A stretch of DNA of 64,000 nucleotides. Origin: Dermacentor variabilis. Taxonomy: Eukaryota; Arthropoda; Arachnida; Ixodida; Ixodidae. The stretch spans positions 203,354,127 through 203,418,126 of the forward strand of contig NC_134569.1 in NCBI RefSeq assembly GCF_050947875.1. The letters are read 5' to 3'. Of the stretch, positions 1-11,460 are shown in pieces. The notes beneath the pieces were generated by a model that searched no databases, had not been told where the DNA came from, and saw nothing but the letters and a program-made list of their open reading frames with translations. The translations under genes and the position numbers were made by a program. Every line of letters begins with the position of its first letter. Position 1 is the first letter of the stretch.

Positions 1-3000
1 AATGGAATGTCATGATATTCACCCACGTTGATCCGTAGAATCCCACCTTCCAGAAGCGTTGGGATTCAAGGATGGTAGGGTTATCTCGCCAGCGGTCTAG
101 GTAGATAGGGGACGATTGCAGCACTGCTTGAAAAAAAAAGGAGAGAAGAGATTGAGAACCACAGTGATTGAAAATGTAGGTAATGGTACAATATGGCGAT
201 AGGGCTCTTAAATGCGAAAGTTAAGATCGAGATCAGATGGACAAAGCAGATACCGATATATGATAATACCTTAATAAATCAAGCCGGCTAGGCGACTATT
301 TGGGGATGCCACTTAGTCAAAAGGGGATGCCAATAAACAACATAGTCATCACCCGGAGCAGATGACGTATGACGCGCGCTTCCTCCTTTCCGCTGTAGCG
401 GGGCTGCACGTGTGCTCCCCTCCCCACAGAGCGCTTCCTCTCTCGTGACGTCAGGTGCGTCTTCCCCTTCACATGCGCAGGCCTCCTCTCCATTCCTCTC
501 CCCTCATTTACCATACACGAGTATACAGAGGTGTTTACGTTCGGATGAGCGCTCTAATGCGCCAGCGCGTAAAAATGTTGCAAGTGGCCGTGCGATTTCG
601 CGCCTACCACTTCATTCATGGCATGGAAAAAAACTCGTCGTGCCCGTCTACTATTCCATGATTGCTTCTTAATATTCCACATTCGACTTTGCTGCTAAGA
701 ATAGCAGAATTTCATCGAGTGGGAGGGGGAGGGGGGCGTCAGCTAGTTTTGCGTGGGGAGGGCGTAGCGCTGAATAGCGTGCTTATCGATGTTCAATTGT
801 AGTTTGTGCTAGCGGTCGCGCTACCTCTTCGTTGCTGCTGCAAGCGGTGGTAGACTGAAAGCTATTGCCAGGTAATCGGTCCACTTTCGCGAGGGTGACT
901 AGAGCACAGATCGATCTACTTTTTGTCCACCAGTTCACAGTCGTGTGAAAGAATGCTCACGAAGCTTTTGCCTCTGTGATGCCATTCGGGCGTATTAATT
1001 GTTTCCATGTAATTTGGTGTTTATTGCTTCACTGTGTGGCACATCTTGCACACTTGCTGTTTCAAGTGCACACCTAGCTACCACCTATGTACTTTTCTGG
1101 TGCCTGTCTGAATTTGCATACTTCCATTGACTGTCTCTTTTCTGAGCTATCAGATCTCTGTGAAGTTCACAAATTAAAAGTAATTTCTGCAAACAGGAAT
1201 CGATCGTGCAAGTGCATCAAGTTTATTGTTCGAATGTCTCAGTAAATGAAACGTAGTTTACGCAATCATTCTAATTATTTCACCTTTCCGCGCAACAGCG
1301 TATTGATTGGTATTCGTCACGGGACAAATGTTGTTCCTTCGGCATCAAATGGTGCTCGAGTCCCACATTGTGGCTCACATGTCGAGGTAGCATGCGTGCG
1401 AAGAATATGCAATTTGCTGAAAGAAACGGATGTATCACCTGCTGCTATTTCTTCAGGCTCTTATCAGGCTCAGAATTCTTTCGCTGGGCATTGGCCATCC
1501 AAGACTGGTGGTTCAGCTTGTTGCATTCGCAGTCTGAAAAGATGTGCGTCCCCAGCGTTCGTGAAAACGGGCACTGCGCCGCTGAGGTGGGTAAAGCTCG
1601 CGCAGACTCTGAACCCCCACCTTCGAGTCTCGGTCTCTGGTCATGTAGTTTACAACAGAGGACGGCTTGCCTTAAGGTTCCACATTTTAAATAAATGGTA
1701 CTAAGCCATTACCGGCCTCCCGGTAAAACGTTGCGGGAGCGGCTGCCGACGGCTGATGCCTGCTTGTTTCCGATTCAGAAGGCGTTCAATGGCAGCGCGC
1801 CTGTGGCGGCCCCTGGTGTGCAAAACTGCTCACTGTAATTTGTCTATAGCTGTACCTCAAAGATCGCTTTAGTGTGTGAGTTTGATTCAGTTATTTAGGT
1901 CCTCCTGCTTGTATTTATGCCTTAGTTTTGTCCCTGCCCTGTGACAATATACGGATCGATGCACCATCACCTGCACAGAAACACCACTTAACTATTTGAC
2001 CATAATATTATCATAAACGCAGTCATACAAACTGAATAAGGCGCAGTTCCATGTTTTGCATTGCTTTTCTTTTTTGTTTCTTGATCAAATCAGATGGTTG
2101 GCATCGATTTTGTGTGCGGTGATTGCTTCTCGCGGTATATTAGTCACTTTTGATACTCAACTCACTAAAATACGAGTAATGTATACGTTTTTTTTTTTAA
2201 TAAATGCATGTGAAATCGTTTTGGCCATTGGGTTTTAAATGCTCACGGCGCAGCCAGTTCTCTAAAGGCGAAAGGCCTCGTTGTCTGGTGCGGCCAGAAT
2301 TCACGATCGGCGAAGGCCAATATGCAAGAGCAGACTACCGGTGAGCGCGTCTTTATCTGCCGGTTTATTTACAACGCAGACAAAGGCAGTACAGACCACG
2401 CGCTCCAGTGAGATGCACTTCGTCTTCTTTTTTTCTTTCCGTCCCCGCAGGCATGTCTATCGCTGTATTGCTAATATTTCTACTCAGTGAAGCTACACAC
2501 ACGGGAAGGACCGCTATTTCCGGAGAAATGTTTTGCTACGTGGCTGACTGGTTTATCGCAAAAACGTGTTTCTTGCGCAGTGATATAATTTGCAGATTTT
2601 TTCGCGGAACATTACAGTAATTGGATCAGGTACTCTTGTAACCAGTTCGTCATGTTGGATGTTTTATTCGAATCTTCGTGCATTTGCGGGTATGTATCGC
2701 GTAAGCTTCTGTGCATAGCAACATGCAGAATATTCTGTATTTGCATATTTATGATTTCGGTGCAGTATGAAGAAGTCTTGCCTGTATTTCCGTGTTCGCT
2801 ACCATATTATATAGAGTGAGGTGTTCCCTTGCCTTCATTTCCTGTGAGCGAATAAAGCTTTAAGAATAATTTTTTAGCACTTTTAACCAAGACAACTTCA
2901 CTTCAATGAATGTTTGCGAACACTGGACCTGATCATAGTTTTTCTTTCTAGCCACTGTCAGGTTTCTTTCGCTGTTCTTAAAAGCAGTCACTTATAACTA

Positions 3001-3500
3001 CTACTTGTCGCACACGTCTCAAAAGTGCATTAAGTTGCTGATATAAAGTTTCAATGCTCCGTTTCTTCAAGAATTTGCTTTATCTCTCTTTTTTTAATAA
3101 GGCCAGAGGTATTTCTAGGATGAAATCGCCATGATTCTTTCTTGTCCTTTGTAAGTTAAACCTTCCGCGTCTTTCCTTCTGGAATATTACTCTTTCATTT
3201 ATTTTATGAACAGCCACATCCAAAATTCATTACGTGTAGCACCGTACACGTTTCTGCAATGGTTAATATGTGCCTGCTCTGAAAGGTAAAAATTAAGAAA
3301 CAATTCTAATGAGCTAAGTCGCACACGCACAAGCCGTGTTGATGTCCCGATATCTACGAGCATTGTACTTTGAAGATTTTCATTGCGCGTAAAGGAATTA
3401 AGGATCCATAGACCGGTACGTACTCTTCAAATGCGATAAAAGCACATTGAATAAGGAGGTGAGCCAAGAGTTGTGGGGTGTACGTGAAATAAGTTACTCC
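1..3500. other. Spacer without a recognisable gene
   Basis: I see only short ORFs with no recognisable domain and AT-rich sequence. A GC-richer patch at about 365-560 and another at about 1720-1830 interrupt it. No tRNA-like boxes, long inverted repeats or retroelement motifs stood out. The 152-codon ORF at 1246-1704 resembles no family I know and is probably chance. Confidence 0.5.
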
Positions 3501-3539
3501 TTATAATACGGTAGCATCTTAGTGAGAACAAAAATGACC

Positions 3540-4000
3540 GACGATTATGACAGTCCTTAATGCGAAATTTGGTCGCAGCTCCATGCGTATCTCGTTCGTG
3601 CCCAACCTGTCTCGTGCGGCACGTTGCAAAGGAAGCGAAGGGTGGTGCGACTGCCTAGCTGATCTGGAGATCGCGAGAGCAAGCGCGTGGGTGAAGCGTG
3701 GGCGCGATTCACAGCAGCAGCCGCCGACACACCTCCCAGATGAGGCGGTGCTACTCCGGCGCCGTCTCGTAGCCATCGGCGCCACACTACGCTTTTCTTC
3801 TCACGCTTTCGCCATACCCTCCACCGTTCTCCGCCTCATGTTTCTGCTGCACCCTCCTCCTCCGCCTTACTCCTCGCGTCTTTCATATCCCATTGCGCTC
3901 CGCGTTCGCTTTCATCTTTCATTGTGCTCTTTTGGTCGGTTACGCCGAGGCTTGTTGCAGGAACAGGCGCCTAAGTGCTGCGCTCTAAAGAAAAAGCTTT
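3540..4000. other. GC-rich block, probably a dispersed repeat
   Basis: This block is much richer in G+C than its flanks and is open on both strands (183 codons on plus at 3547-4098). The plus translation has low-complexity proline-, arginine- and leucine-rich tracts and no domain, which suggests a non-coding GC-rich repeat or a CpG-rich regulatory region rather than a gene. I cannot assign it to a family. Confidence 0.3.
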
Positions 4001-4639
4001 TGTTTCAAAAAGAAAGCACTACGTGGAAATCCGGGCGCCTGTCGCAAAATCATCTTCTCTCTTGTATTGATGACGCTATGATTATATTAGATACGTAATA
4101 AAACAGAGGCAAAAGCATATTTCAAGTGATTAGAAAAATAATATGCATAAACAGAAATAAAAAGAAATCGTTAAACGAACGTTCACTGCGTGGAGTGATA
4201 TGGTATACCTAGCACCAATTGTTTTTTTTTTATTGCACTCCAAACGCCACTCTCGCCAAAATCAAGTTGGGGTGAACCTAAAGCAAAGGCGCATCGGAAC
4301 ACCTATGTATACGCTTCAGCTGGCGAAGGGACATTTCTCTGGGAATGTGTGATCTTAAATTATTTAAACAATCTCAGTGCTGCACGAATAAACCAGTCAT
4401 CTTTACACATCTGGATTCCATCTTTGATTTCATTTTCCAAAGATTCCTACAAAGATTTGGTTTGTAGAGGAAGTGGCAGGATATAACACGTAAAACAATA
4501 ATGGCGACCTACTGCAAATGCGAACAACGTGAAGTCAGCTGCGCCTGCTAAGGGACTGCGCTGTTTTAGAAAACATCGCGAGATCATATAGCAAAATGAA
4601 AGTACTGCGTGTGATAAAGATGACAGGGCCGGGCCAGGT

Positions 4640-5010
4640 AATAGCTGCTCACTTCACGCCAGCGATAGTTTTAAGGGCCTCGTTGCACAATGAGCTCGGC
4701 GTTGGCGGCGTTGAGCGTGATTGGACTATGAGCGAAACCTGTCTACCAATCGCAGAGCGGCGGGCATTCCGTGCTTTCCACCAATCATAATGCGGGGTGG
4801 CGCGGCGCATTACCACACGCGAGAGCGGCGGCGCACAGAACAAAAAGAACTGGAAAGCTCGCCTTCGTGCATAGCGTTCGCCACAAGCGTTTCGCGGTGA
4901 TGATTACGGTTGCATAAGTTGCAGTTGCCGGGAAGTGTGAGAAACATTCAGGGAACCTTTAATGTTATCTAGTATTGGTCTTAAAGGCGAAGATTAAGCG
5001 TCTTCCATGT
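4640..5010 (-). mobile_element. Repeat family alpha, copy D
   Basis: Read on the minus strand, this runs from a CTTCGCCTTTAAG start near 5005, through a CTTCCCGGC block and a CGAACGCTATGCACGAAGGC block, to an end near 4640 reading GGCCCTTAAAACTATCGC. The same ordered blocks occur on the plus strand in copies at 40715-41281 and 15036-16417. No coding potential is visible, so it is probably a non-autonomous element. The family name is mine. Confidence 0.55.
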
Positions 5011-5245
5011 TTTTATTTTACTCAGTAATCGATAGAAGCTCAGACTACTGACCTGTCTTTGAAAAGATGACAAAGGACGAATGGTTACATAATTTACTTT
5101 GGGTTTTTACACGAATAGTTGTTTCTGCGTGGCCCCGTCAAAAATTTGGCCAATGCGAGTACGTCATTAAAACTCTTTCGTGACGTGAAAGCAAACAGCG
5201 GGAAGCAACCTGAAACCAAGAATTCTGCGTTCGCTGTGACGCAAG

Positions 5246-5287
5246 GTTACTGTGACGCAGTCGCCGCGACTACTACGTCACAGTAAC
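5246..5287. repeat. 12-bp inverted repeat
   Basis: GTTACTGTGACG at 5246-5257 is matched exactly in inverse orientation at 5276-5287, with an 18-base GC-rich spacer that itself contains a partial palindrome. It could form a cruciform or stem-loop. No gene is attached to it. Confidence 0.6.
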
Positions 5288-5499
5288 TCCACGGTGCGGA
5301 AAAAATCAGTTGTGTTATTTTCTGTGTCTCGTAGTCAGCGAAAATTCCGGGAGAACCCACGTCGCAATGTCTGTCGATGGTTAGGCATTTGTATTGAATC
5401 AATACAGTGACAAGTCGTATTCTCACCGTCGAAACAAGTTATTTAGCAGACCTGTACAACAGCGCGGCTCGTCCTTCGCGCTTCCCTTAGAAAACTCGG

Positions 5500-5640
5500 C
5501 GCTTTCTTGCTTTTATTATTTTTATTTTCTCTCCTTATCTACTCCCCTTCCTCTCCTCAACTGTAGGGTAGCCAACCGGGCACGTGCTTGGCTAACCTCC
5601 CTACCTTTCGCTCCTCGTTTCTTTCCCTCTCTCTCTAGCG
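5500..5640 (+). mobile_element. 5'-truncated LINE: 3' UTR stem-loop and CT tail
   Basis: A pyrimidine-rich run leads into GGGTAGCCAACCGG at about 5566, then CTTGGCTAACCTCCCT and a CT-rich tail ending near 5638. The two half-sites pair as a stem-loop. The same order is seen in the 3' UTR of the full-length LINE copy 2 and, up to the stem-loop, in copy 1. It is a short plus-strand 3' scrap with no coding sequence. Confidence 0.65.
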
Positions 5641-5829
5641 TTGCCGCCGCGAAGCCTGAGCGTGGCCTCCGAAATTCTTGGCGCGCCGGCGCGTGCGAAC
5701 CTTGAGGAACGTGTCATGCGACAACAGGGCTCTTCTCTAACGCATATTTCTGGACACGCTGCGCCATCTAGAGGCGCTGTCGGGAAGTCCAAACATGGCT
5801 TCCCACAAGCCCGGCGCACCGGTGCCTGC

Positions 5830-6230
5830 AAACGCTAATTGTTTGCTCGCTTGTCGCACACTCCCTGGCACATATCCAGTGACACAGGTTGGCGAGAGGT
5901 TCATTGAAGAGTGGCGCATACCTGCGTGTTCATACCGAGTGACCTAAGTTGGCAATAAAGGGGATCAAGGAGTCCAGCACGGACTGAGAGGCGGATGCCC
6001 AGTGTTCCAAGTCGGCGTACAAGAGTTTCTTCGAACAGCAGTGCCTACACAGGTCCACATTTATGAGGACCAATGCTGGCGTGAAATAGGTTCGTTGAAG
6101 ATCGGCGCATGTGTACACAATGGCATGTAATATGTGACCAAAGTTGGTCCGATGGTTTGTTGCGAAACCAGTTACATCAGCACACCAGCCCGATGTGCTA
6201 ACCATTCGACCACGGGCAATCAAGTGACCC
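5830..6230 (-). mobile_element. Composite tRNA-derived SINE with diverged tandem units
   Basis: On the minus strand the head (about 6225-6140) reads as a tRNA-like promoter: a box A-like TGGTCGAATGGTTAGCACA and a degenerate box B. The body that follows contains diverged units built around a 'TATG(T/C)GCC..CTCTTCAATGAACCTCT..CACTGG' theme. A 19-base string, CACTCTTCAATGAACCTCT, lies at 5895-5913 (minus) and again at 12807-12825 (plus), tying this copy to the element at 12617-13030. Confidence 0.6.
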
Positions 6231-6239
6231 ACAAAAGGG

Positions 6240-6300
6240 GGAAAGCGGTTAGATACATATATACATAGATACGTAGATAGAAACATAGATGGATACATAG
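6240..6300. repeat. Imperfect GATA/ATAC microsatellite
   Basis: About 55 bases of imperfect ATACATAG/ATAGATAC units sit just beyond the SINE head. No gene is visible. Confidence 0.7.
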
Positions 6301-6744
6301 CTCCAGGAAAGTAAGTGAAGTGCCCAAAGAATGCGAACCCATTAAAAGTGGTTTCCGCTGGTGTACACGTTTCAACCGCTTATGATGGTAGCGCATCATA
6401 AAAGTGGCTTGGGCTGTCGACAAACATTCGCTTTTGGTAATATTACTTGCAGACCCTCTACTGCGTCGTCGTTCATATCCCTTGTGTTGCTTTGGGGCGT
6501 TAAATCCAATCAAGCAATGAGGCAAGCAGAAACATGCTGCTGTCTTTAAAATTTGCGCGAGTTGTGACACACGTGCTTTTTTTCTCGACGGTCAGTTCGT
6601 GGGAAGCCTAATCGCAAGCAGGCTCCTCGGTCAAGAGGTAGTACAAAAGGCCGAACAAACGAATGCAACAACAGCGCACGAGGATCCTAGCAGCACAAGA
6701 ATGGAATGTTATATACCGTATTTGAGCAGAAAGAGAAGGTAAAA

Positions 6745-6790
6745 AGGGGCGCAACGTTTCGACAAGTGGACTTGCCTTTTCCAAGGACAT
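6745..6790 (-). ncRNA. Hammerhead-ribozyme-like remnant
   Basis: Read on the minus strand, GGCAAGTCCACTTGTC forms a 6-bp hairpin and is directly followed by GAAACG. This is the stem II plus GAAA arrangement of hammerhead ribozymes. Penelope-like elements are known to carry hammerhead motifs. The CUGANGA half that should precede stem II is not intact here (CTTGGAAAA is found), so I infer a degenerate, inactive copy. The match could also be chance. Confidence 0.35.
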
Positions 6791-7329
6791 TTGCTTTCCT
6801 CGGCGCAGTATATATAGGTAGGGTTCCTCTAAACGGCAGAGGGGGTAAGGCATGTGGGCGAGGCAAACGACCGAGTGCGTGTTAACGGCGAGGATGTAGA
6901 ACTAAAATGAAAGGTGTGCTGTTCAACGTGGGTGGAGTAATGTGAGGTATCGCCATGAAGGGGGGGGGGGGAGGTGTCAGCCGGTTGACGTGTCAGTGTA
7001 AGTTTCTTCTTTTTTTGTGTGTGCAAGATGCCTGGACGTTAGCGTGGGGGAGGGGGGATACCTGTTCTGCTGGAAGTTACTGAACTATGGCCACTCTGCA
7101 AGAGAGAATAAAAGAAGCGGTAGAAAATTGTGCTCGTGGGGAAAAAATGAAAATATAAATAAAAGAAGAAAAGAAAGGGAGGAAAGAAAACAATAAAATA
7201 CTAAGCAACTGCATGAAAAATAACTAAGTACTGTTGCTTATAGCGGGAAATTTAGCATAGTGAACAGATTGTAAAACTCCATTTGAAACGTTAAGGCGTA
7301 TTCGTTTCAATATCTTGAACTCATGGATG

Positions 7330-8880
7330 AGGTATGACTGTTTTTATTCTGTCTCGCACAGAACGGATAGTTGACTGCAAAATGCAGAGTTTAAGTTATT
7401 CAAAGTTATGGCCTAGTTGGTTGAAATGCTCGGCGACGGCTTTGGGAAGCTATTTAGCTGTGTCCGCTGGATGTCCTTTTAACCTGGCGTTCATTGATTG
7501 CCTCGTTTCACCAATATATTATTTCTTACAGAACAAACATTCAACCAGTAAATCACATCAGGACTAGTGCAAATAAACCTAGTTTTAATTTCGTGTATAT
7601 AACCGTTTGCAGCGATTTTATTACCAATGTGACTTTCAAGGCGCCTGCAGGTTTTGCACATGGGGCGACAACATGCTTTTGCTAGGAGGGAACGATGTTA
7701 GCTGACTTTTGCGTGACTGGTCTTCAAGGTTCCTGTTGCGGCGGTAGGTCACCCTTGGTACCACCAGGAGCGCTTTTTTCAAACACTCGTTGCTTGATAA
7801 TATTGGATGGTATTTTCGTGGGATGTCCTTTATGTTTGAGAGAGCATTAGAATATTTGTTATAAAGGTTGGTGGTCTCTCATATTCCGGTGTAGGCTGTT
7901 TCTTAGCCAATTCCGACTGCCTCTCCAATCTTGAGGCGACGTCAAAAGGAACTTGTAAATATTTTTTTGTGTTTTTATGTACGAGCGTTGCTTTAAGGTC
8001 ATTTAGGTGGTGGGTATAATCGTTGACTTCATTGCAGATTCTTCTTATTTGTTTCGCTCGTCCGATAAAAATGTCTCGCTTGCAGTGGCGTGGGTGATGT
8101 CTCTTGTAGTCTAAATATTGCTGGCTATGGATAGGCTTCAGGTAAAGTGTCGTTCTCAGTTTTTCATAGTGTATGTAGACCGTCATGTCGATGAAGTTGA
8201 TTTGACTATGAGAGTGGGGTGAGCAGTGAATTTAATACTCGAATAAAGGCGCTTGAAATGGCTAATTATCATGGTTAACGCGCTGGTGCCATGTTCCCAT
8301 ATTATAAATATGTCGTCAGTGTAACGCAGATAGGTGTGGCCTTTTCTCAGGCTTGCTTCAGGCTGTCCCGTGAAAATTTTGGCATACGTGGGAGCGAATG
8401 GTGTTCCTATGCTAGTGCCGAAAGTTTGTAGACAGTAAATAGAATCGAATTTGAAATAGTCGAGCGTGAGAACTAACCATTGACAGGTAAACTTCATGAG
8501 TGTACACTTAAGAATTGACTGTGAGGGACTTCGATGTTGCTTCAATTCCTGTCCTCATAGGTATGTTAGTGTAAAGGGCTGAAGCATCCAAAGTGACTAG
8601 AATATCGTGGTCGGAAAGAATTCGGTTGGCGTTGAGTCCGTAGATATTTCGAAGGAAGTGCGGCGTGTCTTGAACAAAAGATGGGAAGGTGGTGGGGATG
8701 TTTGACAGGTGGTGATTTATGAATTTAGATAGTCACACAGTAGGCGTGCTGTTATTAGACACTATAAGCCGACCTGGGATTTCTGCTGTAAATATTTCTT
8801 TTACGGGAACCTTATGTATTTTAGGAAGCAGAAAAAAGCGGCCTGCTTCTTTGTTCTTGGGCATCATGAAGAGATATTGA
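7330..8880 (-). pseudogene. Penelope-like RT plus GIY-YIG endonuclease, frameshifted
   Basis: In order, the minus strand gives LLPKIHKVPV and an SNNSTPTV-like segment (about 8830-8720), ILVTLDASALYTNIP (about 8610-8560), FGTSIGTPFAPTYAKIF and the catalytic LRYTDDIFIIW (Asp pair near 8317-8310), then NFIDMTVYIH and HPRHCKRDIF. These are the usual landmarks of Penelope-type RTs. Further on, CKKYIGETRQSMNARLKGH and AVAEHFNQLGH (about 7530-7410) match the GIY-YIG nuclease core, with the GIY part seen as VIYWL. Frame changes occur near 8545 and 8205, with further breaks in the nuclease. The catalytic residues survive, but the reading frame does not. Confidence 0.8.
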
Positions 8881-8907
8881 GGTTTCGTGATTAATTCCTT
8901 GAACAGG

Positions 8908-8961
8908 AGCTCCTTGTGCCAAGCACGCTAGCAGAGCTACTTGTGCAAAGCACAGTAGCGG
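8908..8961. repeat. 27-bp tandem duplication
   Basis: Two adjacent 27-base units start at 8908 and 8935 (AGCTCCTTGTGCC... and AGCTACTTGTGCA...) and agree at about 22 positions. They lie at the 5' edge of the Penelope-like element. Confidence 0.55.
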
Positions 8962-11379
8962 AGCATTGGTTACAATTGTCACGCGCAAGCAAATTTGAAC
9001 GCACGTTTTATCAAAACAGGTGGGACTTGGAATCACGCAAATACGATATTTTTCAATGCACTAAAGCGTTACCTAGCCTGAAGGGATTTGGTGTGGTTGC
9101 GATTGTGAAAAGGGCATTACCTCAAAGTTTGAATGTTTATTTGTCAATACGGCATACACACATAATTTCTGACGTGCCTACATGTTGTGCTTTTCAGCTG
9201 GTCAGGCAGCAGGTGTCAATTACTACTGCTGTAACTTACTGTAATCACTGTAATTACTCAAACTATAAATTACTGGCTGAGCATTCCCAAACAAAGTGAC
9301 ATCTGGCACCACTGTCTTCCCCCAACATAGCCGATAATTGTGCGAAACCGGAGAAGCGCCTTCTCCACAGCCATTTTAAGCAAGGAAACACTTAGAAGAG
9401 GTTCGCACACTATACCCAGGGACGGAGCACCGGTATACTCCAGAGCATGGAAAGCATAATTTCACAGCTTAAGCCACGAAACAGTAGCGATATAATAATG
9501 GTGTATCTCATGAAAGAGGAGCATTTTCTCGCACTAGAAAAGCTCGTGACCCTTCGTACTCAATGTCTGATGATCTCAGTGCTATGCGAAAGGTTTGGTA
9601 GACTGCTTCGAGAAGAGTAAAAATGTTCAGCAAAACGCCTTGTCAGCTGCAGGCGCAATCTTAAAGGTGGCGCAAAAGCCGTCGCCCTGTGTGCGCATCG
9701 TGCACGCTACCAACCCTGCTCAAAATTCTGAACGATCAGATTGCGTGATAACTCCGTGGTTAGCGCATCCGACTACCAGCCGCTTATCGTCTTAGTGGAG
9801 CGGTTTAGAACTTGAGTGGCCCTGTTGAATAACGTTTATTATTTTTTCTTCATTTACCATTCTCTATGCTCTGACGGTAATTACCCCACGTGAGAGGCGC
9901 ATCGGCGAAGTGCAGAGCCAATCTGCCAACATCTGTTGCGGCTAAGCCACCACAGAAAGCAATATTCTTCTTCTCCTTTAAAGCTAAGCTTGATTGTCAT
10001 GCAAGTGTATCACAAGGAGCTTTATATGTACCTCAGAAAAAGAGTGCGCTTAGCTAGGACCGAATGTAATCCTCCCTTAGATTATTGTGCTGCCTTGAAC
10101 GCCAGACAACTTGCTTTTTTTTTTTTACTGCTTCCTGCTAACTCCACTTTAGTTGGCCATTTCGGGAAAAAGCGAAATATGAGAGTCGATGTCCGTTTTA
10201 TGAAACTTCCATGCGGACAAAAGCAACACACAAGAGGCCATTTCCCTTGCCACTCTTGAGCCGCACGCGTCCAACCAAAGACGGCATGGTCTCCAATCTT
10301 AAGATCCCACAACTCGTGGCGAGCGCATAAATCCAAGATGCACCATTACCGAACTGCATCGGCAGTACACACTGCGGCGTATTCTCTGCAACGAAAGTGC
10401 TCCTTGCCTCTAAAAAAAACGTGGTCGTGTAGCCAGGATATATAACGCCAAATCTGTTAAGCTTTTGCTTTGTTTAACTCAGTTCCACGCGCACCAGAAG
10501 CGCAGGGAGGCGCAGTCATTCTCTCTGAACCTGGGATCATAGCCTAAGACCGCGTGTCGCGTGGAGGTCATTGACTTGAAGATAAATGCACCGACGTCTG
10601 TGTGGAGCAGAAACACGATTGGAGACCTCGAATAGATGGAAATGGGCAGTGTTCCCCTCAGCGTGTTTTTTTTTCCTGTTTCGATCGCGGGAGTTGGCTT
10701 TTTATCCCCGCACGGCCACGAGAGGGACAAAGGGCAACGAGTCCTTCCCATATTTATTTTAGTTTCTTTCTACACAACAGCGACGCTGGGTGCTCACCAA
10801 CTGGTCAACAGGTTATTCGCTTCCACCAATTGAAAATGGCGGCACAGAAAATTCCATCTTCAAAGGGCCTCCGGATAAAGACAATCGATTTCCACGAAGC
10901 CGGTTGTTCACTTCTAGGCTCTGACCTGGGTCATCTTTCCTTTTGCCCAACGCTGCGGCACTGCGGCAAAATAATGTGACGGTGCAGTTCAATTTTTTTT
11001 TTGTTACCATAGTACGGTCGTGCCGAGCGGAGCACTGGATATTATTACCAGACTGCAGAAAAGATCTCTGGCTCACCAAGAGGAATGGGACAAAATTTTG
11101 AAAGTTTCAACTTATTCCACGTATTCTCCACGAAGCTCCATGCGATTCGCATAACTATACGCTTGAACCTTTACACTACTCGAAAATGGTGAAGATGGGG
11201 GTTAAGCTACAGCCACACCGCAATTATAACCCCTTATTCACTCCAATTTTATTCTTTCAAGCTTATTTTCATGTCTAGGAACAAAACAATGGCCACCTGC
11301 AGCAAGATCACAAGAGTAAGGTGGGTGATCAATGAATTCAAACAGTTTTTTCTCAAAAGAAAAATGCTTTGCTCCTCTG
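8962..11379. other. Spacer without a recognisable gene
   Basis: The ORF at 8916-9299 and others of 60-125 codons show no domain. TAATTAC-rich sequence near 9230-9280 and a poly-T run near 10120 are the only local features. I see nothing else I can support. Confidence 0.45.
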
Positions 11380-11460
11380 TCCCAACGTGGGAGCGGCCCG
11401 CAGCGCGCTGAGTCGCGTACCTCAGGACCTTATTAAAGTTTTGCATCCATCCATCCATTG
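11380..11460 (+). mobile_element. 3' scrap of an RNase H LINE with CATC tail
   Basis: About 80 bases, starting with GTGGGAGCGGCCCGCAGCGC and ending in a CATCCATCCATC tail, match the last 80 bases of the LINE fragment at 20500-21440 in inverse orientation. It is a severely 5'-truncated copy of the same family, here on the plus strand. Confidence 0.75.

Larger units (their letters stand above)
6700..8905 (-). mobile_element. Penelope-like retroelement (decayed)
   Basis: Penelope-like elements carry a reverse transcriptase followed by a GIY-YIG endonuclease. Both are readable here on the minus strand, from about 8880 down to 7330. The 3' flank (7330 to 6700) holds a G-run (6960-6971), purine-rich sequence and a hammerhead-like hairpin. 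The 5' end lies close to 8905, where a short tandem duplication starts. Several frameshifts and stops make it non-autonomous. I see no complete terminal repeat on the 5' side, so the element is probably truncated there. Confidence 0.8.

Noticed and set aside
3547..4098. 183-codon ORF on plus, largest in the first 20 kb
   Set aside because: GC-rich block open on both strands, low-complexity translation, no domain or splice context.
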